A stretch of DNA of 64,000 nt from Bacillota bacterium. Lineage in GTDB: Bacteria > Bacillota > Desulfitobacteriia > Desulfitobacteriales > JAJXUE01. The notes below the pieces were generated by a model. The model was not told where the DNA came from. It did not search any database and saw only the letters and a program-made list of their open reading frames with translations. A program made the position numbers and the translations under genes. The stretch is taken from NCBI GenBank assembly GCA_021783135.1, contig JAJXUE010000005.1, positions 44,030 through 108,029 on the forward strand, read 5' to 3'. Positions 32,366 to 40,425 of the stretch are shown one piece after another; position 1 is the stretch's first letter, and each line of letters starts with the position of its first letter.

Positions 32366-32387
32366 GTAAGCAATGCGATGCTGCATT

Positions 32388-32413
32388 AATTGGCCGGTAA
32401 CGGCCAATTTTTT
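32388..32413 (+). terminator. Intrinsic terminator after DUF2892 gene
   Basis: AATTGGCCG (32388-32396) pairs with CGGCCAATT (32401-32409), followed by TTTTA. Confidence 0.9.
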
Positions 32414-32427
32414 ATACTATTACAAAG

Positions 32428-32511
32428 TATAATCTCACCAACCAGGCAAGTGCAGCGGAAGATAATACGAGGAAAAGCGCGCGCAGAGGAAATTGATGCG
32501 CGCCTTTTTTA
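32428..32511 (+). ncRNA. Possible short RNA before dnaE (low confidence)
   Basis: A perfect -10 (TATAAT, 32428-32433) lacks a good -35. About 45 bp later there is a strong terminator: GCGCGCA (32479-32485) with TGCGCGC (32497-32503), then C and six T. No open reading frame with a ribosome site lies between them, and the previous transcript already ends at 32413. A transcript of about 70 nt is possible. Alternatively this is a dnaE leader attenuator. Confidence 0.35.
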
Positions 32512-32651
32512 TTTCTCCCACGCGTTATTGCGGTTAGACAAGCTGCCGGCAAAACTGGTAAAATCAAATTGCCATAACAAATTGCGGGTGATGCCTGCTT
32601 AATGTTTTGGTATACTAGTTAGGGTGCGCTATGAGGGGAGAAATTTAGCAT

Positions 32652-35600
32652 ATGGATCAACAAATTGCGCAAAATGCTGACTCCGGTTTTGTTCATCTGC
32701 ATGTGCATTCGGAGTACAGTCTGCTTGATGGTGCGGCCAGAATTAAAGATTTGGTGGCAACGGCCAAAGAGCAGGGAATGAGTGCATTGGCCATTACTGA
32801 CCATGGTGTTATGTATGGAGTAATGGATTTTTATAAAGAAGCTAAGCGTCAAGGCATTAAGCCAATTCTTGGGTGTGAGGTATATGTTGCACCACGCAGT
32901 CGCAGCGACAAAGTGCCGCAGTTGGATGAGTCACCTTTTCACTTGGTACTTTTGGCGGAAAATCAAACAGGATATCGTAATCTGCTGAAGTTAGTGTCTT
33001 TGGCATCGTTGGAAGGGTTCTATTATAAACCGCGGGTAGACAAAGAACTTTTGCGCCAATACAGTGAAGGCGTTATTGCGTTGAGTGCGTGTCTGGGCGG
33101 TGAAGTGCCACGCTTAATTTTAAAGGATCAACCGGATGCTGCTAAACAGGCTGCCCTTAACTATCAGTCCATATTTGGCGTGGGAAACTTCTTCTTGGAA
33201 ATTCAGGATCATGGGATTGCGGAACAACGTAAAGTAAATCTAGGCTTAATTCAGCTTAGTGAATCCACCGGCATTCCGTTGGTTGCCACCAATGACCTGC
33301 ATTATGTCCGGCGCAATGATGCCAAGGTGCAAGATGTGCTGCTCTGTATCCAAACCGGCAAGACTCTGGCTGACACTGCTCGCATGAATTTCGGCACGGA
33401 TGAATTTTATCTTAAAACAGAAGCGGAAATGAATTTGGCGTTCGGTGAATATCCTGAGGCGTTGGCTAATACTGCCAGAATCGCAGCACGCTGCACCGTA
33501 GAATTTAGCTTCGGTCAAACCCACTTGCCCGTTTTTGCTGTTCCGGCGGGATATACGCTTGATTCATTTTTGGCTAAACAATGCTGGAACAACTTGGAGC
33601 TATATTATCCTGCGACTGCTACGGAGGTTAAGGAACGGCTTAACTATGAACTGGGGGTTATTCATGAAACTGGTTTCTCCGGCTACTTTTTAATCGTAGC
33701 GGATTTTTGTGCTTATGCGCGTACACATGGAGTGATTGTTGGTCCCGGACGCGGTTCTGCGGCGGGCAGTTTGGTGGCCTATCTTTTGGGGATCACGACG
33801 GTTGATCCCATCCAGTACGGTTTGCTGTTTGAACGCTTCTTGAATCCAGAACGAGTAAGCATGCCTGATATTGATATTGATTTTGACCCGGAAGGCCGCG
33901 AAAAGGTTATTGAATACGTGATTGCCAGATACGGGTCGGATAAGGTAGCGCAGATTATTACGTTTGGGACAATGGCGGCCAAAGCAGCTGTGCGCGATGT
34001 TGGGCGGGCCATGGGATTACCGTTGACTCAAGTCGATAAAGTCGCTAAACTTATTCCCAGTGAACTAAAGATGACCATTCAGCGTGCGCTGGAGATGTCT
34101 CCGGATCTGAATGACATGTATCAGCAGCAAGCGGAAGTACATGAATTGTTGGACATGGCCATGGCAGTCGAAGGGATGCCAAGGCATTCATCCACCCACG
34201 CAGCGGGCGTAGTGATTGCCAAGGAACCGGTAATGAATTACTTGCCCCTGCAAAAGACGTCAGATGGTGTGATAACTACTCAGTTTCCGATGAAAACTGT
34301 CGAGGAGATTGGCTTACTCAAAATGGATTTTTTGGGTTTGCGCAACCTTTCGATTATTGATGGTGCTCTCCGCCTGATTAAAGCAAATAAGGGAAGAGAA
34401 ATTGAGTTGGCGAAGATACCGATGGACGACGCAGTAACTTACCAGCTTTTAGCTTCAGGCGATACGACGGGAGTATTTCAGTTAGAAAGTTCTGGCATGC
34501 GAGCGATTTTAAAGGACTTAAAGCCATCGGTATTTGATGATATCATTGCCGTAAACGCCCTGTACCGACCTGGACCGATGGATCAAATACCGGAATTTAT
34601 CAGGCGCAAACAAGGAGTAGCTTTTACTTATCTGCATCCTAAAATTGAGCCGATTTTGCAAAGCACATATGGTATTATGGTTTATCAGGAACAGGTTATG
34701 CAAATCGCACGTGATTTAGCCGGGTATTCATTGGGCCGGGCGGATTTGTTGCGACGGGCCATGGGTAAAAAGAAAAAGGAAATTATGGACGAAGAACGCC
34801 GTAATTTTGTCCATGGCTTAGATAATGAGCAGAGCAGTGAAGTAGTCATTCCGGGAGCAATGAGACTTGGTATCAGTGAAGTCGAGGCGAATGCAATTTT
34901 CGACTTGATGGCCAAATTTGCCGAGTATGGTTTCAACAAAGGCCACGCAACAGCCTACGCTGTGATTTCGTACCAAACGGCCTGGCTTAAGGCCAACTAT
35001 CCCTTGGAATTTATGGCAGCTTTGCTGAGCAGCGTAGTTGGGTCGCCGGATAAGGTTTCTTATTATATTGAAGAATGTCGTAAGATGGGTATTGAGATAT
35101 TGCCGCCGGACGTTAATGAAAGTGGAGAAAGCTTTAGTATTAGTGATAAGGATATCAGATTTGGTCTAGCCGCCATAAAAAATGTCGGAATTGGCGTAGT
35201 GCAGGCAATTATCCACGAGAGGGAAGCCCGTGGAAAATATAGCTCTTTAGCAGACTTGTGCCAGAGGGTGGAAGGAAAAACATTAAATAAGAGGGTTCTG
35301 GAAAGTTTAATCAAAAGCGGTGCTGTAGGTTCCTTGCGGCTTAACCGGGCCCAGTTATTACAGATGCTGGAACCTAGCATTGAGGCTGCCCAAGCTAGGC
35401 AAAGAGACTTAGCCAGCGGCCAAATTTCCTTGTTTGACTTTGGCACGCTCGAGGCTGGGGTTAGAGTAACTGTGCCCGACGTGTCTGATTTCAGCCGCAA
35501 AGAAATTTTGGCGATGGAGAAGGAACTATTGGGTCTGTACCTAAGCGGTCATCCCTTACATGAAGTTGCCGGCAAACTTTCTGATTTTACTTCGCATCAA

Positions 35601-36149
35601 ATTGCCGAGCTGAGTGAGTGTAACGATGGACTTAAGGTTATTTTAGCCGGTGTGATCAACGGTAGCCGTAAGACGGTAACTAAACGGGGTGAGACAATGG
35701 CCTATTTTAGCCTGGAAGATCTTAGTGCTTCGATTGAAGTTTTGGTTTTTCCGAAGTCATTCCTGAAGCTGGGCCTGGAGGTTGTTGACGATCGTATGGT
35801 ATTGGTAGAAGGACGTCTGGCCAAGAACGATGAGGAGTCCAGGGTTTTCGCCGAAAACATTATCCCGTTGGAAGCTGCCATGGCTAAAGCCAAAGCCCGA
35901 AGGTCCCAATTTTTGGAGCAAGTATATATTAAACTTCCTTCTACCAGCGATGATGCGGCAACTTCGCTGCAGATAAAACAGGTTTTGGCGCGCTTTCCCG
36001 GTCCCAATCCTGTATACTTGTTCTTTGCCGCCGAAAACAAGGTTATTGCTACCAACCCGGACTTGTGGGTAGAACCATCCGAGGAATTTAAAACAGCTGT
36101 CAGCGAGGCATGGGGTCCGGATAGTTATAAGGTTAAATTCATGCACTAG
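32652..36149 (+). CDS. dnaE: DNA polymerase III alpha subunit
   Basis: Replicative family C polymerase, 1,165 aa. Domains: PHP domain (HLHVHSEYSLLDG at about 14-26), polymerase palm/thumb with catalytic aspartates in MPDIDIDFD (about 403-411), fingers around KFAEYGFNKGHATAYAVISYQTAWLK, then tandem helix-hairpin-helix and a C-terminal OB fold (MAYFSLEDLSASIEVLVFP, about 1010-1035). It is the DnaE form, without an inserted 3'-5' exonuclease, as opposed to PolC. ATG 32652 has GAGGGGAG upstream at a slightly long distance. coaD follows after 14 bp. Confidence 0.97.
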   Translation: MDQQIAQNADSGFVHLHVHSEYSLLDGAARIKDLVATAKEQGMSALAITDHGVMYGVMDFYKEAKRQGIKPILGCEVYVAPRSRSDKVPQLDESPFHLVLLAENQTGYRNLLKLVSLASLEGFYYKPRVDKELLRQYSEGVIALSACLGGEVPRLILKDQPDAAKQAALNYQSIFGVGNFFLEIQDHGIAEQRKVNLGLIQLSESTGIPLVATNDLHYVRRNDAKVQDVLLCIQTGKTLADTARMNFGTDEFYLKTEAEMNLAFGEYPEALANTARIAARCTVEFSFGQTHLPVFAVPAGYTLDSFLAKQCWNNLELYYPATATEVKERLNYELGVIHETGFSGYFLIVADFCAYARTHGVIVGPGRGSAAGSLVAYLLGITTVDPIQYGLLFERFLNPERVSMPDIDIDFDPEGREKVIEYVIARYGSDKVAQIITFGTMAAKAAVRDVGRAMGLPLTQVDKVAKLIPSELKMTIQRALEMSPDLNDMYQQQAEVHELLDMAMAVEGMPRHSSTHAAGVVIAKEPVMNYLPLQKTSDGVITTQFPMKTVEEIGLLKMDFLGLRNLSIIDGALRLIKANKGREIELAKIPMDDAVTYQLLASGDTTGVFQLESSGMRAILKDLKPSVFDDIIAVNALYRPGPMDQIPEFIRRKQGVAFTYLHPKIEPILQSTYGIMVYQEQVMQIARDLAGYSLGRADLLRRAMGKKKKEIMDEERRNFVHGLDNEQSSEVVIPGAMRLGISEVEANAIFDLMAKFAEYGFNKGHATAYAVISYQTAWLKANYPLEFMAALLSSVVGSPDKVSYYIEECRKMGIEILPPDVNESGESFSISDKDIRFGLAAIKNVGIGVVQAIIHEREARGKYSSLADLCQRVEGKTLNKRVLESLIKSGAVGSLRLNRAQLLQMLEPSIEAAQARQRDLASGQISLFDFGTLEAGVRVTVPDVSDFSRKEILAMEKELLGLYLSGHPLHEVAGKLSDFTSHQIAELSECNDGLKVILAGVINGSRKTVTKRGETMAYFSLEDLSASIEVLVFPKSFLKLGLEVVDDRMVLVEGRLAKNDEESRVFAENIIPLEAAMAKAKARRSQFLEQVYIKLPSTSDDAATSLQIKQVLARFPGPNPVYLFFAAENKVIATNPDLWVEPSEEFKTAVSEAWGPDSYKVKFMH

Positions 36150-36163
36150 AAGGAGTTAATTGT

Positions 36164-36643
36164 ATGCGTATTGCGATTTACCCGGGCAGTTTCGACCCGG
36201 TAACCTGCGGACATTTAGACATTTTAGGCCGTGCACTGGGACTTTTTGACAAGGTAATTATTGCAGTTGCCAAAGAAAGTACCAAACAGTCGGTGTTTAG
36301 CGTGCAAGAGCGTGTTGTCATGCTGTGTGAGGTTACGCGGGACATGCCAAAAGTCACCGTCGACGCTTTCGAGGGCTTGACGATTAATTATGCCAAGCGG
36401 GTGGGCGCAGAAGTGGTAATCCGGGGACTAAGAGCGATGTCAGATTTTGAGTTTGAGTTCCAAATGGCTCTAATGAACAAGAAACTTGAGCCGTCTATTG
36501 AAACCGTGTTTTTAATGACCCAAAGTGACTTTTCTTTTATCAGTTCAAGTGCCATAAAATCTGTGGTAAGTATGGGTGGCACGGTTGCTGGGTTGGTGCC
36601 GGTGCAGGTGGAAGAAGAACTGAAAAGGAAGTATTTTGGCTAA
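36164..36643 (+). CDS. coaD: Phosphopantetheine adenylyltransferase
   Basis: Fourth step of coenzyme A synthesis: joins ATP and 4'-phosphopantetheine. The nucleotidyltransferase signature is YPGSFDPVTCGHLDI (residues 6-20), with the T/HxGH-like GHLD; RGLRAMSDFEFEFQMA and the C-terminal ISSSAIKSV motif also match. At 159 aa it is full length. ATG 36164 has GAAGGAG upstream. It closely follows dnaE and may share its transcript. coaE lies at 57.8 kb. Confidence 0.97.
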   Translation: MRIAIYPGSFDPVTCGHLDILGRALGLFDKVIIAVAKESTKQSVFSVQERVVMLCEVTRDMPKVTVDAFEGLTINYAKRVGAEVVIRGLRAMSDFEFEFQMALMNKKLEPSIETVFLMTQSDFSFISSSAIKSVVSMGGTVAGLVPVQVEEELKRKYFG

Positions 36644-36750
36644 TTGGGCCTGTATAGGACCGCTTAAGGTGGCTTTATTGCAGAAAGGTCAGCCCTGTGT
36701 TATCATTAAGCTGTTTAATTTTCAGGTAAAATTGGATTGGGGTGACAGTG

Positions 36751-36978
36751 GTGGAAGAAGCTTGCACAAACAGTGAGTACGTCGTTATTAAGGCGCTTGA
36801 AAATGGAGTAACCATCATAGGGCTGACCAGAGGCAAGGATACAAAGTTTCACCACTCCGAGAAGCTCGATAAAGGCGAAGTCATGATTGCTCAGTTTACT
36901 GAGCACACTTCCGCGATTAAAATAAGGGGGCGGGCGCAAATATTCTCCCGCCATGGTCAGGTCAATACCATAGATTGA
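36751..36978 (+). CDS. mtrB: TRAP: trp RNA-binding attenuation protein
   Basis: Forms an 11-subunit ring that binds tryptophan and then GAG/UAG repeats in RNA to stop trp-gene expression. Recognised from near-identity with Bacillus TRAP over [33 protein letters not shown] and [15 protein letters not shown], including the RNA-contact Lys/Arg and the tryptophan-binding residues. Start taken as GTG 36751 (75 aa) with GGGGTGA upstream; GTG 36742 and 36748 are also possible. No trp operon lies in this window, and no anti-TRAP-like gene was seen. Confidence 0.94.
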   Translation: MEEACTNSEYVVIKALENGVTIIGLTRGKDTKFHHSEKLDKGEVMIAQFTEHTSAIKIRGRAQIFSRHGQVNTID

Positions 36979-37021
36979 GTGTAATTATTGTCGTTGAAAC
37001 GGACATTGGGAGGACTGCGGC

Positions 37022-37222
37022 ATGTGGACGGTAGTGTTTATCGCCAATAACAGGACTACTGCCGAGACGTATAAGGATATCCTGCAGAAGGAGGGGTTAT
37101 TAGTGCAGCTTAGGTCAATCGGCACTGCTAACCAGGGAGATGCAGGTGCGGTGGAAATCTTAGTTCCGGAATCAGAAGCTGAAGAAGCCCATGAAATAAT
37201 CATCAGTTCCCGCGGGGCTTAA
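37022..37222 (+). CDS. DUF2007-like small signal-transducing protein
   Basis: Small soluble alpha/beta protein of 66 aa. WTVVFIANNRTTAETYKDILQKEG and VEILVPESEAEEAHEII have the beta-alpha-beta ferredoxin-like pattern of DUF2007 (putative signal-transducing protein). GGGAGG upstream of ATG 37022 is a good site. It lies between mtrB and accD with a 22-bp gap to accD. Such small genes are frequent in front of accD in Clostridia. Function unknown. Confidence 0.8.
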   Translation: MWTVVFIANNRTTAETYKDILQKEGLLVQLRSIGTANQGDAGAVEILVPESEAEEAHEIIISSRGA

Positions 37223-37244
37223 TTGGGAAAGAAGAGGGTAGTAT

Positions 37245-38087
37245 ATGCTTAAGGACTTGTTCCGTAAGCCAAAGTATGTCACAGTTTCGCCGACTGCTCC
37301 GAAGAAGGACATGCCGGATGGATTGTGGGTTAAATGCAGTGGTTGCGGAGAAATCCTATACAATAAGGAATTGACGAAGAATCTTAAGGTTTGCCAGAAA
37401 TGCGGTACGCATTTACGTATGACGGCCAGAGAACGCATTGAAGCTACTCTGGATGACTTTGTGGAATATGATGCTGATTTGAGTTCGGTCAATACTTTGA
37501 ACTTCCCGGATTATGAGGATAAACTGGCAAAGGCCCAAGCCGCAACCGGTTTGCAGGAAGGGATCTTGACCGGAGAAGGTATAATTAACGGTTTGAGCTT
37601 GGTTGTCGGAGTTATGGACTCATATTTTATGATGGGAAGCATGGGCGCGGTAATTGGCGAAAAAATAACTCGAGCTGTAGAACGTGCGATCGCAAAGAAA
37701 CTACCGCTTATTTTGTTTGCTACTTCAGGTGGCGCAAGGATGCAGGAAGGTACGCTTGCTTTAATGCAAATGGCCAAAACGAGCGCGGCTTTGGCACGCT
37801 TAAGTGCAGCAGGTCTGTTATATATTTCTGTCTTGACTGATCCTACTTTTGGCGGAGTAACGGCTAGCTTTGCTTCGTTGGGCGACATTGTAATTGCCGA
37901 ACCAGGGGCTTTAATTGGGTTTGCGGGACCGCGGGTGCTACAGCAAACTATGCATCAGGAACTTCCGCCGGGAGCTCAGACCGCCAAGTTTAACCTGGAA
38001 CATGGTATTATTGACATGGTGGTGGAAAGAGGCCAAATGAAGAGCATGCTGGCTAAATTAATGCGGCTACACCAGGGGGGATGCTAA
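37245..38087 (+). CDS. accD: Acetyl-CoA carboxylase carboxyltransferase beta
   Basis: Beta subunit of the carboxyltransferase that turns acetyl-CoA into malonyl-CoA, starting fatty acid synthesis. An N-terminal four-Cys zinc ribbon (CSGCG and CQKCG, residues 27-52) binds RNA/DNA and regulates the enzyme in other bacteria. Crotonase-like fold with [12 protein letters not shown] and [17 protein letters not shown]. At 280 aa it is normal. GAGGG precedes ATG 37245. It ends 2 bp before accA, giving the usual accDA operon. The biotin carboxylase and carrier genes are elsewhere. Confidence 0.97.
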   Translation: MLKDLFRKPKYVTVSPTAPKKDMPDGLWVKCSGCGEILYNKELTKNLKVCQKCGTHLRMTARERIEATLDDFVEYDADLSSVNTLNFPDYEDKLAKAQAATGLQEGILTGEGIINGLSLVVGVMDSYFMMGSMGAVIGEKITRAVERAIAKKLPLILFATSGGARMQEGTLALMQMAKTSAALARLSAAGLLYISVLTDPTFGGVTASFASLGDIVIAEPGALIGFAGPRVLQQTMHQELPPGAQTAKFNLEHGIIDMVVERGQMKSMLAKLMRLHQGGC

Positions 38088-38089
38088 CT

Positions 38090-39043
38090 ATGGCGCAACC
38101 GCTTGAATTTGAAAAACCCTTGGTGGAATTAGAGGCTAAAATCAGAGAGTTAAAAAGTTTTGCGGAAGAAAAGGAACTAGACCTCTCGGACGAAATTATC
38201 ACCCTTGAGAATAAGGCAACCAGTTTGCAACGAAGTATCTATGGGAATCTCACGGCATGGCAGAAAACGCAAATTGCGCGGCAGCCTGACAGGCCTAATT
38301 TTTATGATTATGTACAACTGCTGTTTACGGACTTTGTTGAGTTACACGGTGATAGAGCGTTTGCGGACGACCAAGCTATTGCGGGTGGAATCGCCTTTTT
38401 TAACGGGACACCGGTCACTGTCGTCGGGCATGCCAAAGGTAAGGACACCAAGGAGAATATTCGTCGCAACTTTGCGATGCCACATCCGGAAGGATACCGT
38501 AAAGCACTGCGACTTATGCGGCAGGCGGACAAATTCGGCCGACCAATTATTACATTTATAGACACACAAGGGGCATATAGTGGTTTGTCGGCCGAGGAAC
38601 GGGGTCAAGGTGAAGCCATTGCCCGCAATCTAATTGAAATGTCAATGCTCAAAGTTCCCGTCATTAGTGTGGTAATCGGAGAAGGGGGGAGCGGCGGTGC
38701 TTTGGCGTTGGGTGTGGGTGATAGGCTGCTGATGCTGGAACACACTTTTTATTCCGTTATTGCGCCTGAATCGTGTGCGGCAATTTTGTGGCGTGACGCC
38801 GCAAAGGCTAAAGAAGCTGCTGAGGCGATGAAGTTCACAGCCCAAGACTTATTACGCCTGGGTATATGTGATGAAATTGTACCGGAGCCACTGGGTGGTG
38901 CGCAACGCGACTATGCAATTACGATGGAAAACTTGAGTAAGGCGCTGCAAGCAAATTTGACTGATTTATGTGCCCTTGATACAACTGATTTGCTTAATAA
39001 GCGTTATGCGAAAATCAGACAGGTTGGAGTATATTCCGGCTAA
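38090..39043 (+). CDS. accA: Acetyl-CoA carboxylase carboxyltransferase alpha
   Basis: Alpha partner of AccD. Helical N-terminus ([20 protein letters not shown]), then the crotonase-like core with [49 protein letters not shown] and [16 protein letters not shown], all family hallmarks. Start set at ATG 38090 with GGGGGG 9 nt upstream; the ATG at 38081 lies inside the end of accD and directly abuts that site. 317 aa. A strong terminator follows. Confidence 0.96.
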   Translation: MAQPLEFEKPLVELEAKIRELKSFAEEKELDLSDEIITLENKATSLQRSIYGNLTAWQKTQIARQPDRPNFYDYVQLLFTDFVELHGDRAFADDQAIAGGIAFFNGTPVTVVGHAKGKDTKENIRRNFAMPHPEGYRKALRLMRQADKFGRPIITFIDTQGAYSGLSAEERGQGEAIARNLIEMSMLKVPVISVVIGEGGSGGALALGVGDRLLMLEHTFYSVIAPESCAAILWRDAAKAKEAAEAMKFTAQDLLRLGICDEIVPEPLGGAQRDYAITMENLSKALQANLTDLCALDTTDLLNKRYAKIRQVGVYSG

Positions 39044-39060
39044 AGCATAAGCGTGAAACT

Positions 39061-39088
39061 AAAGATGCCGTACGGCATCTTTTTTTGG
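39061..39088 (+). terminator. Intrinsic terminator of accDA operon
   Basis: AAAGATGCC pairs with GGCATCTTT around a GTAC loop (39061-39082), followed by a T-run. Confidence 0.93.
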
Positions 39089-39114
39089 TTAAAAAAGGGA
39101 CAAAGGCAACGCGA

Positions 39115-39142
39115 ACCACTGATACTGCCAAATCATACCATA
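39115..39142 (+). promoter_or_regulatory. Candidate sporulation (sigma-K-like) promoter
   Basis: CATACCATA at 39134-39142 fits the sigma-K -10 pattern CATAnnnTA, with AC 17 bp upstream (39115-39116). A sigma-A-like TATAAT overlaps at 39141-39146, so the assignment is ambiguous. The first YjcZ-like gene starts about 40 bp downstream. Confidence 0.4.
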
Positions 39143-39184
39143 TAATGAACTTAGAACCAATAGATGGAAGAAGGAGGAGTTGTT

Positions 39185-39292
39185 ATGGCAGCGGGTTTCG
39201 CAGGCGGTGCAGGTGGCGGTTTTTGGCTGGGTGGAATTGGAGCAGTAGTAATTGTAATCCTCTTGTTAATCGCTTTAGGCTTAGTATTCTAA
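39185..39292 (+). CDS. YjcZ-like sporulation microprotein, 35 aa
   Basis: Tiny Gly-rich membrane protein of the YjcZ/SscA type. The N-terminal half is AAGFAGGAGGGFWLGGIG, followed by one hydrophobic helix (AVVIVILLLIALGLVF) that runs to the C-terminus. AAGGAGG at 39171-39177 gives the start. Members of this family occur in sporulating Firmicutes and are associated with spore coat assembly. It is followed by a second gene of the same type. Confidence 0.82.
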   Translation: MAAGFAGGAGGGFWLGGIGAVVIVILLLIALGLVF

Positions 39293-39320
39293 CATCGTGA
39301 GAGAAAAGGAAGGTGGAATT

Positions 39321-39443
39321 ATGTACGGTTACGCTGTATATGGCGCTTCTGCGGGCTTTGGCGGCGCGTTCGGCGTGGGAGCTATTGCTATTGGTACCTT
39401 GATTTTAATTGCACTCGGGGTAGTGTTTCTGTTTGCTTGCTAA
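39321..39443 (+). CDS. YjcZ-like sporulation microprotein, 40 aa
   Basis: Second Gly-rich small protein: MYGYAVYGASAGFGGAFG, then a hydrophobic segment (AIAIGTLILIALGVVFLF) ending in Ala-Cys. AAGGAAGGTGG precedes ATG 39321. Same layout as the gene before it but clearly diverged, so an old duplication. The two share a transcript and a terminator. A role in spore coat is inferred from the family. Confidence 0.82.
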   Translation: MYGYAVYGASAGFGGAFGVGAIAIGTLILIALGVVFLFAC

Positions 39444-39488
39444 GTAAGTTACAAGAGTGCGGTTACTATATTTAATGATATACTTGCT

Positions 39489-39532
39489 AATAAGGTAACT
39501 CTCACCAACGGTGAAAGTTACCTTATTTTTTG
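39489..39532 (+). terminator. Intrinsic terminator after YjcZ-like pair
   Basis: Arms 39489-39506 and 39510-39527 pair over 18 bp with one mismatch around a 3-nt loop, then TTTTT. Confidence 0.92.
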
Positions 39533-39641
39533 GTATTTAATGCGACATTTATCATAGTAGAGAGTATGTCTATATGGTAGACTGATGAGCACAATCCTTA
39601 ACACAAAGGTGTATCAAAAAAGATTGCATGGAGGAATTGCG

Positions 39642-40181
39642 ATGGAGCGTAAAACATATTTGACTATTAGAATGTACTTAGTAAAAATGAAAGGCCAGAA
39701 ACGTTTAGAGCCGCGAGTGCGGCATCACCATTTTGATGTTTTTATCGCATGGCTGGGAGCATTTTTGGGAATCGGCGTTGTAGCGCTATTGTCCTTGAGC
39801 TACCATATGCCCTTACTTGTGGCCTCCTTTGGTGCTTCGGCTGTGCTGCTTTATGGCGTGCCTGACTCGCCGCTGGCCCAACCGCGGAACGTCTTTTTTG
39901 GGCACACTATCTCGGCCACTGTAGGTGTAATTGCCTATGCCTTGTTGGGTTTAAACTGGTGGTCAGCCAGTATTGCCACAGCAACAGCCATCGCTTTAAT
40001 GTTACTAACGCATACCGCCCATCCGCCCGGAGGTGCAACTGCTTTGGTGGCCGTACTTTCCAAAGCTGCACCGATGTATATCCTTACACCCGTCGCTTTA
40101 GGGGCAGCGATTTTGATTATAATTGCCCTGATTACCAATAATCTTTCGCCACGCCGGAGCTATCCCATGCATTGGTTTTAG
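39642..40181 (+). CDS. HPP-family integral membrane protein
   Basis: Membrane protein of 179 aa with about five hydrophobic segments. The signature HTAHPPGGATAL holds the HPP motif, and VASFGASAVLLYG is also conserved. Some HPP proteins in plants and cyanobacteria transport nitrite; a transport role here is only suggested. GGAGG before ATG 39642 favours it over the ATG at 39585. The N-terminal 35 residues are basic and cytoplasmic. It stands alone, with a terminator downstream. Confidence 0.9.
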   Translation: MERKTYLTIRMYLVKMKGQKRLEPRVRHHHFDVFIAWLGAFLGIGVVALLSLSYHMPLLVASFGASAVLLYGVPDSPLAQPRNVFFGHTISATVGVIAYALLGLNWWSASIATATAIALMLLTHTAHPPGGATALVAVLSKAAPMYILTPVALGAAILIIIALITNNLSPRRSYPMHWF

Positions 40182-40267
40182 GTTATACCGTCGCATAGAT
40201 AAAATATACATATTGTATGTGACTGATTGTGAATACTGCTTAATGGGCAGCCAAATTAGATACTAAG

Positions 40268-40300
40268 AGGTCCTTGTCTGATATAGATGAGGACCTTTTT
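40268..40300 (+). terminator. Intrinsic terminator after HPP gene
   Basis: AGGTCCT (40268-40274) pairs with AGGACCT (40290-40296) around a 15-nt loop, then TTTT. Confidence 0.72.
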
Positions 40301-40425
40301 AACGGGGAAGGTAGCACGATTTGGCTCAGTCTCAGGTCGGGTTTTCGTGTCTGCGGGCGGATGGAGCACAGAAAATTAGAGGTAAACCTTATATTATTGT
40401 CGAAATAATAGCTAGGGGGTGTAGA

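Noticed and set aside
32390..32602. 70-aa open frame upstream of dnaE
   Set aside because: It starts inside a terminator stem and runs through a second terminator. No ribosome site.
39085..39300. 71-aa open frame over the first YjcZ-like gene
   Set aside because: It begins in the accDA terminator tail and lacks a ribosome site. The real gene is in another frame at 39185-39292 with AAGGAGG.
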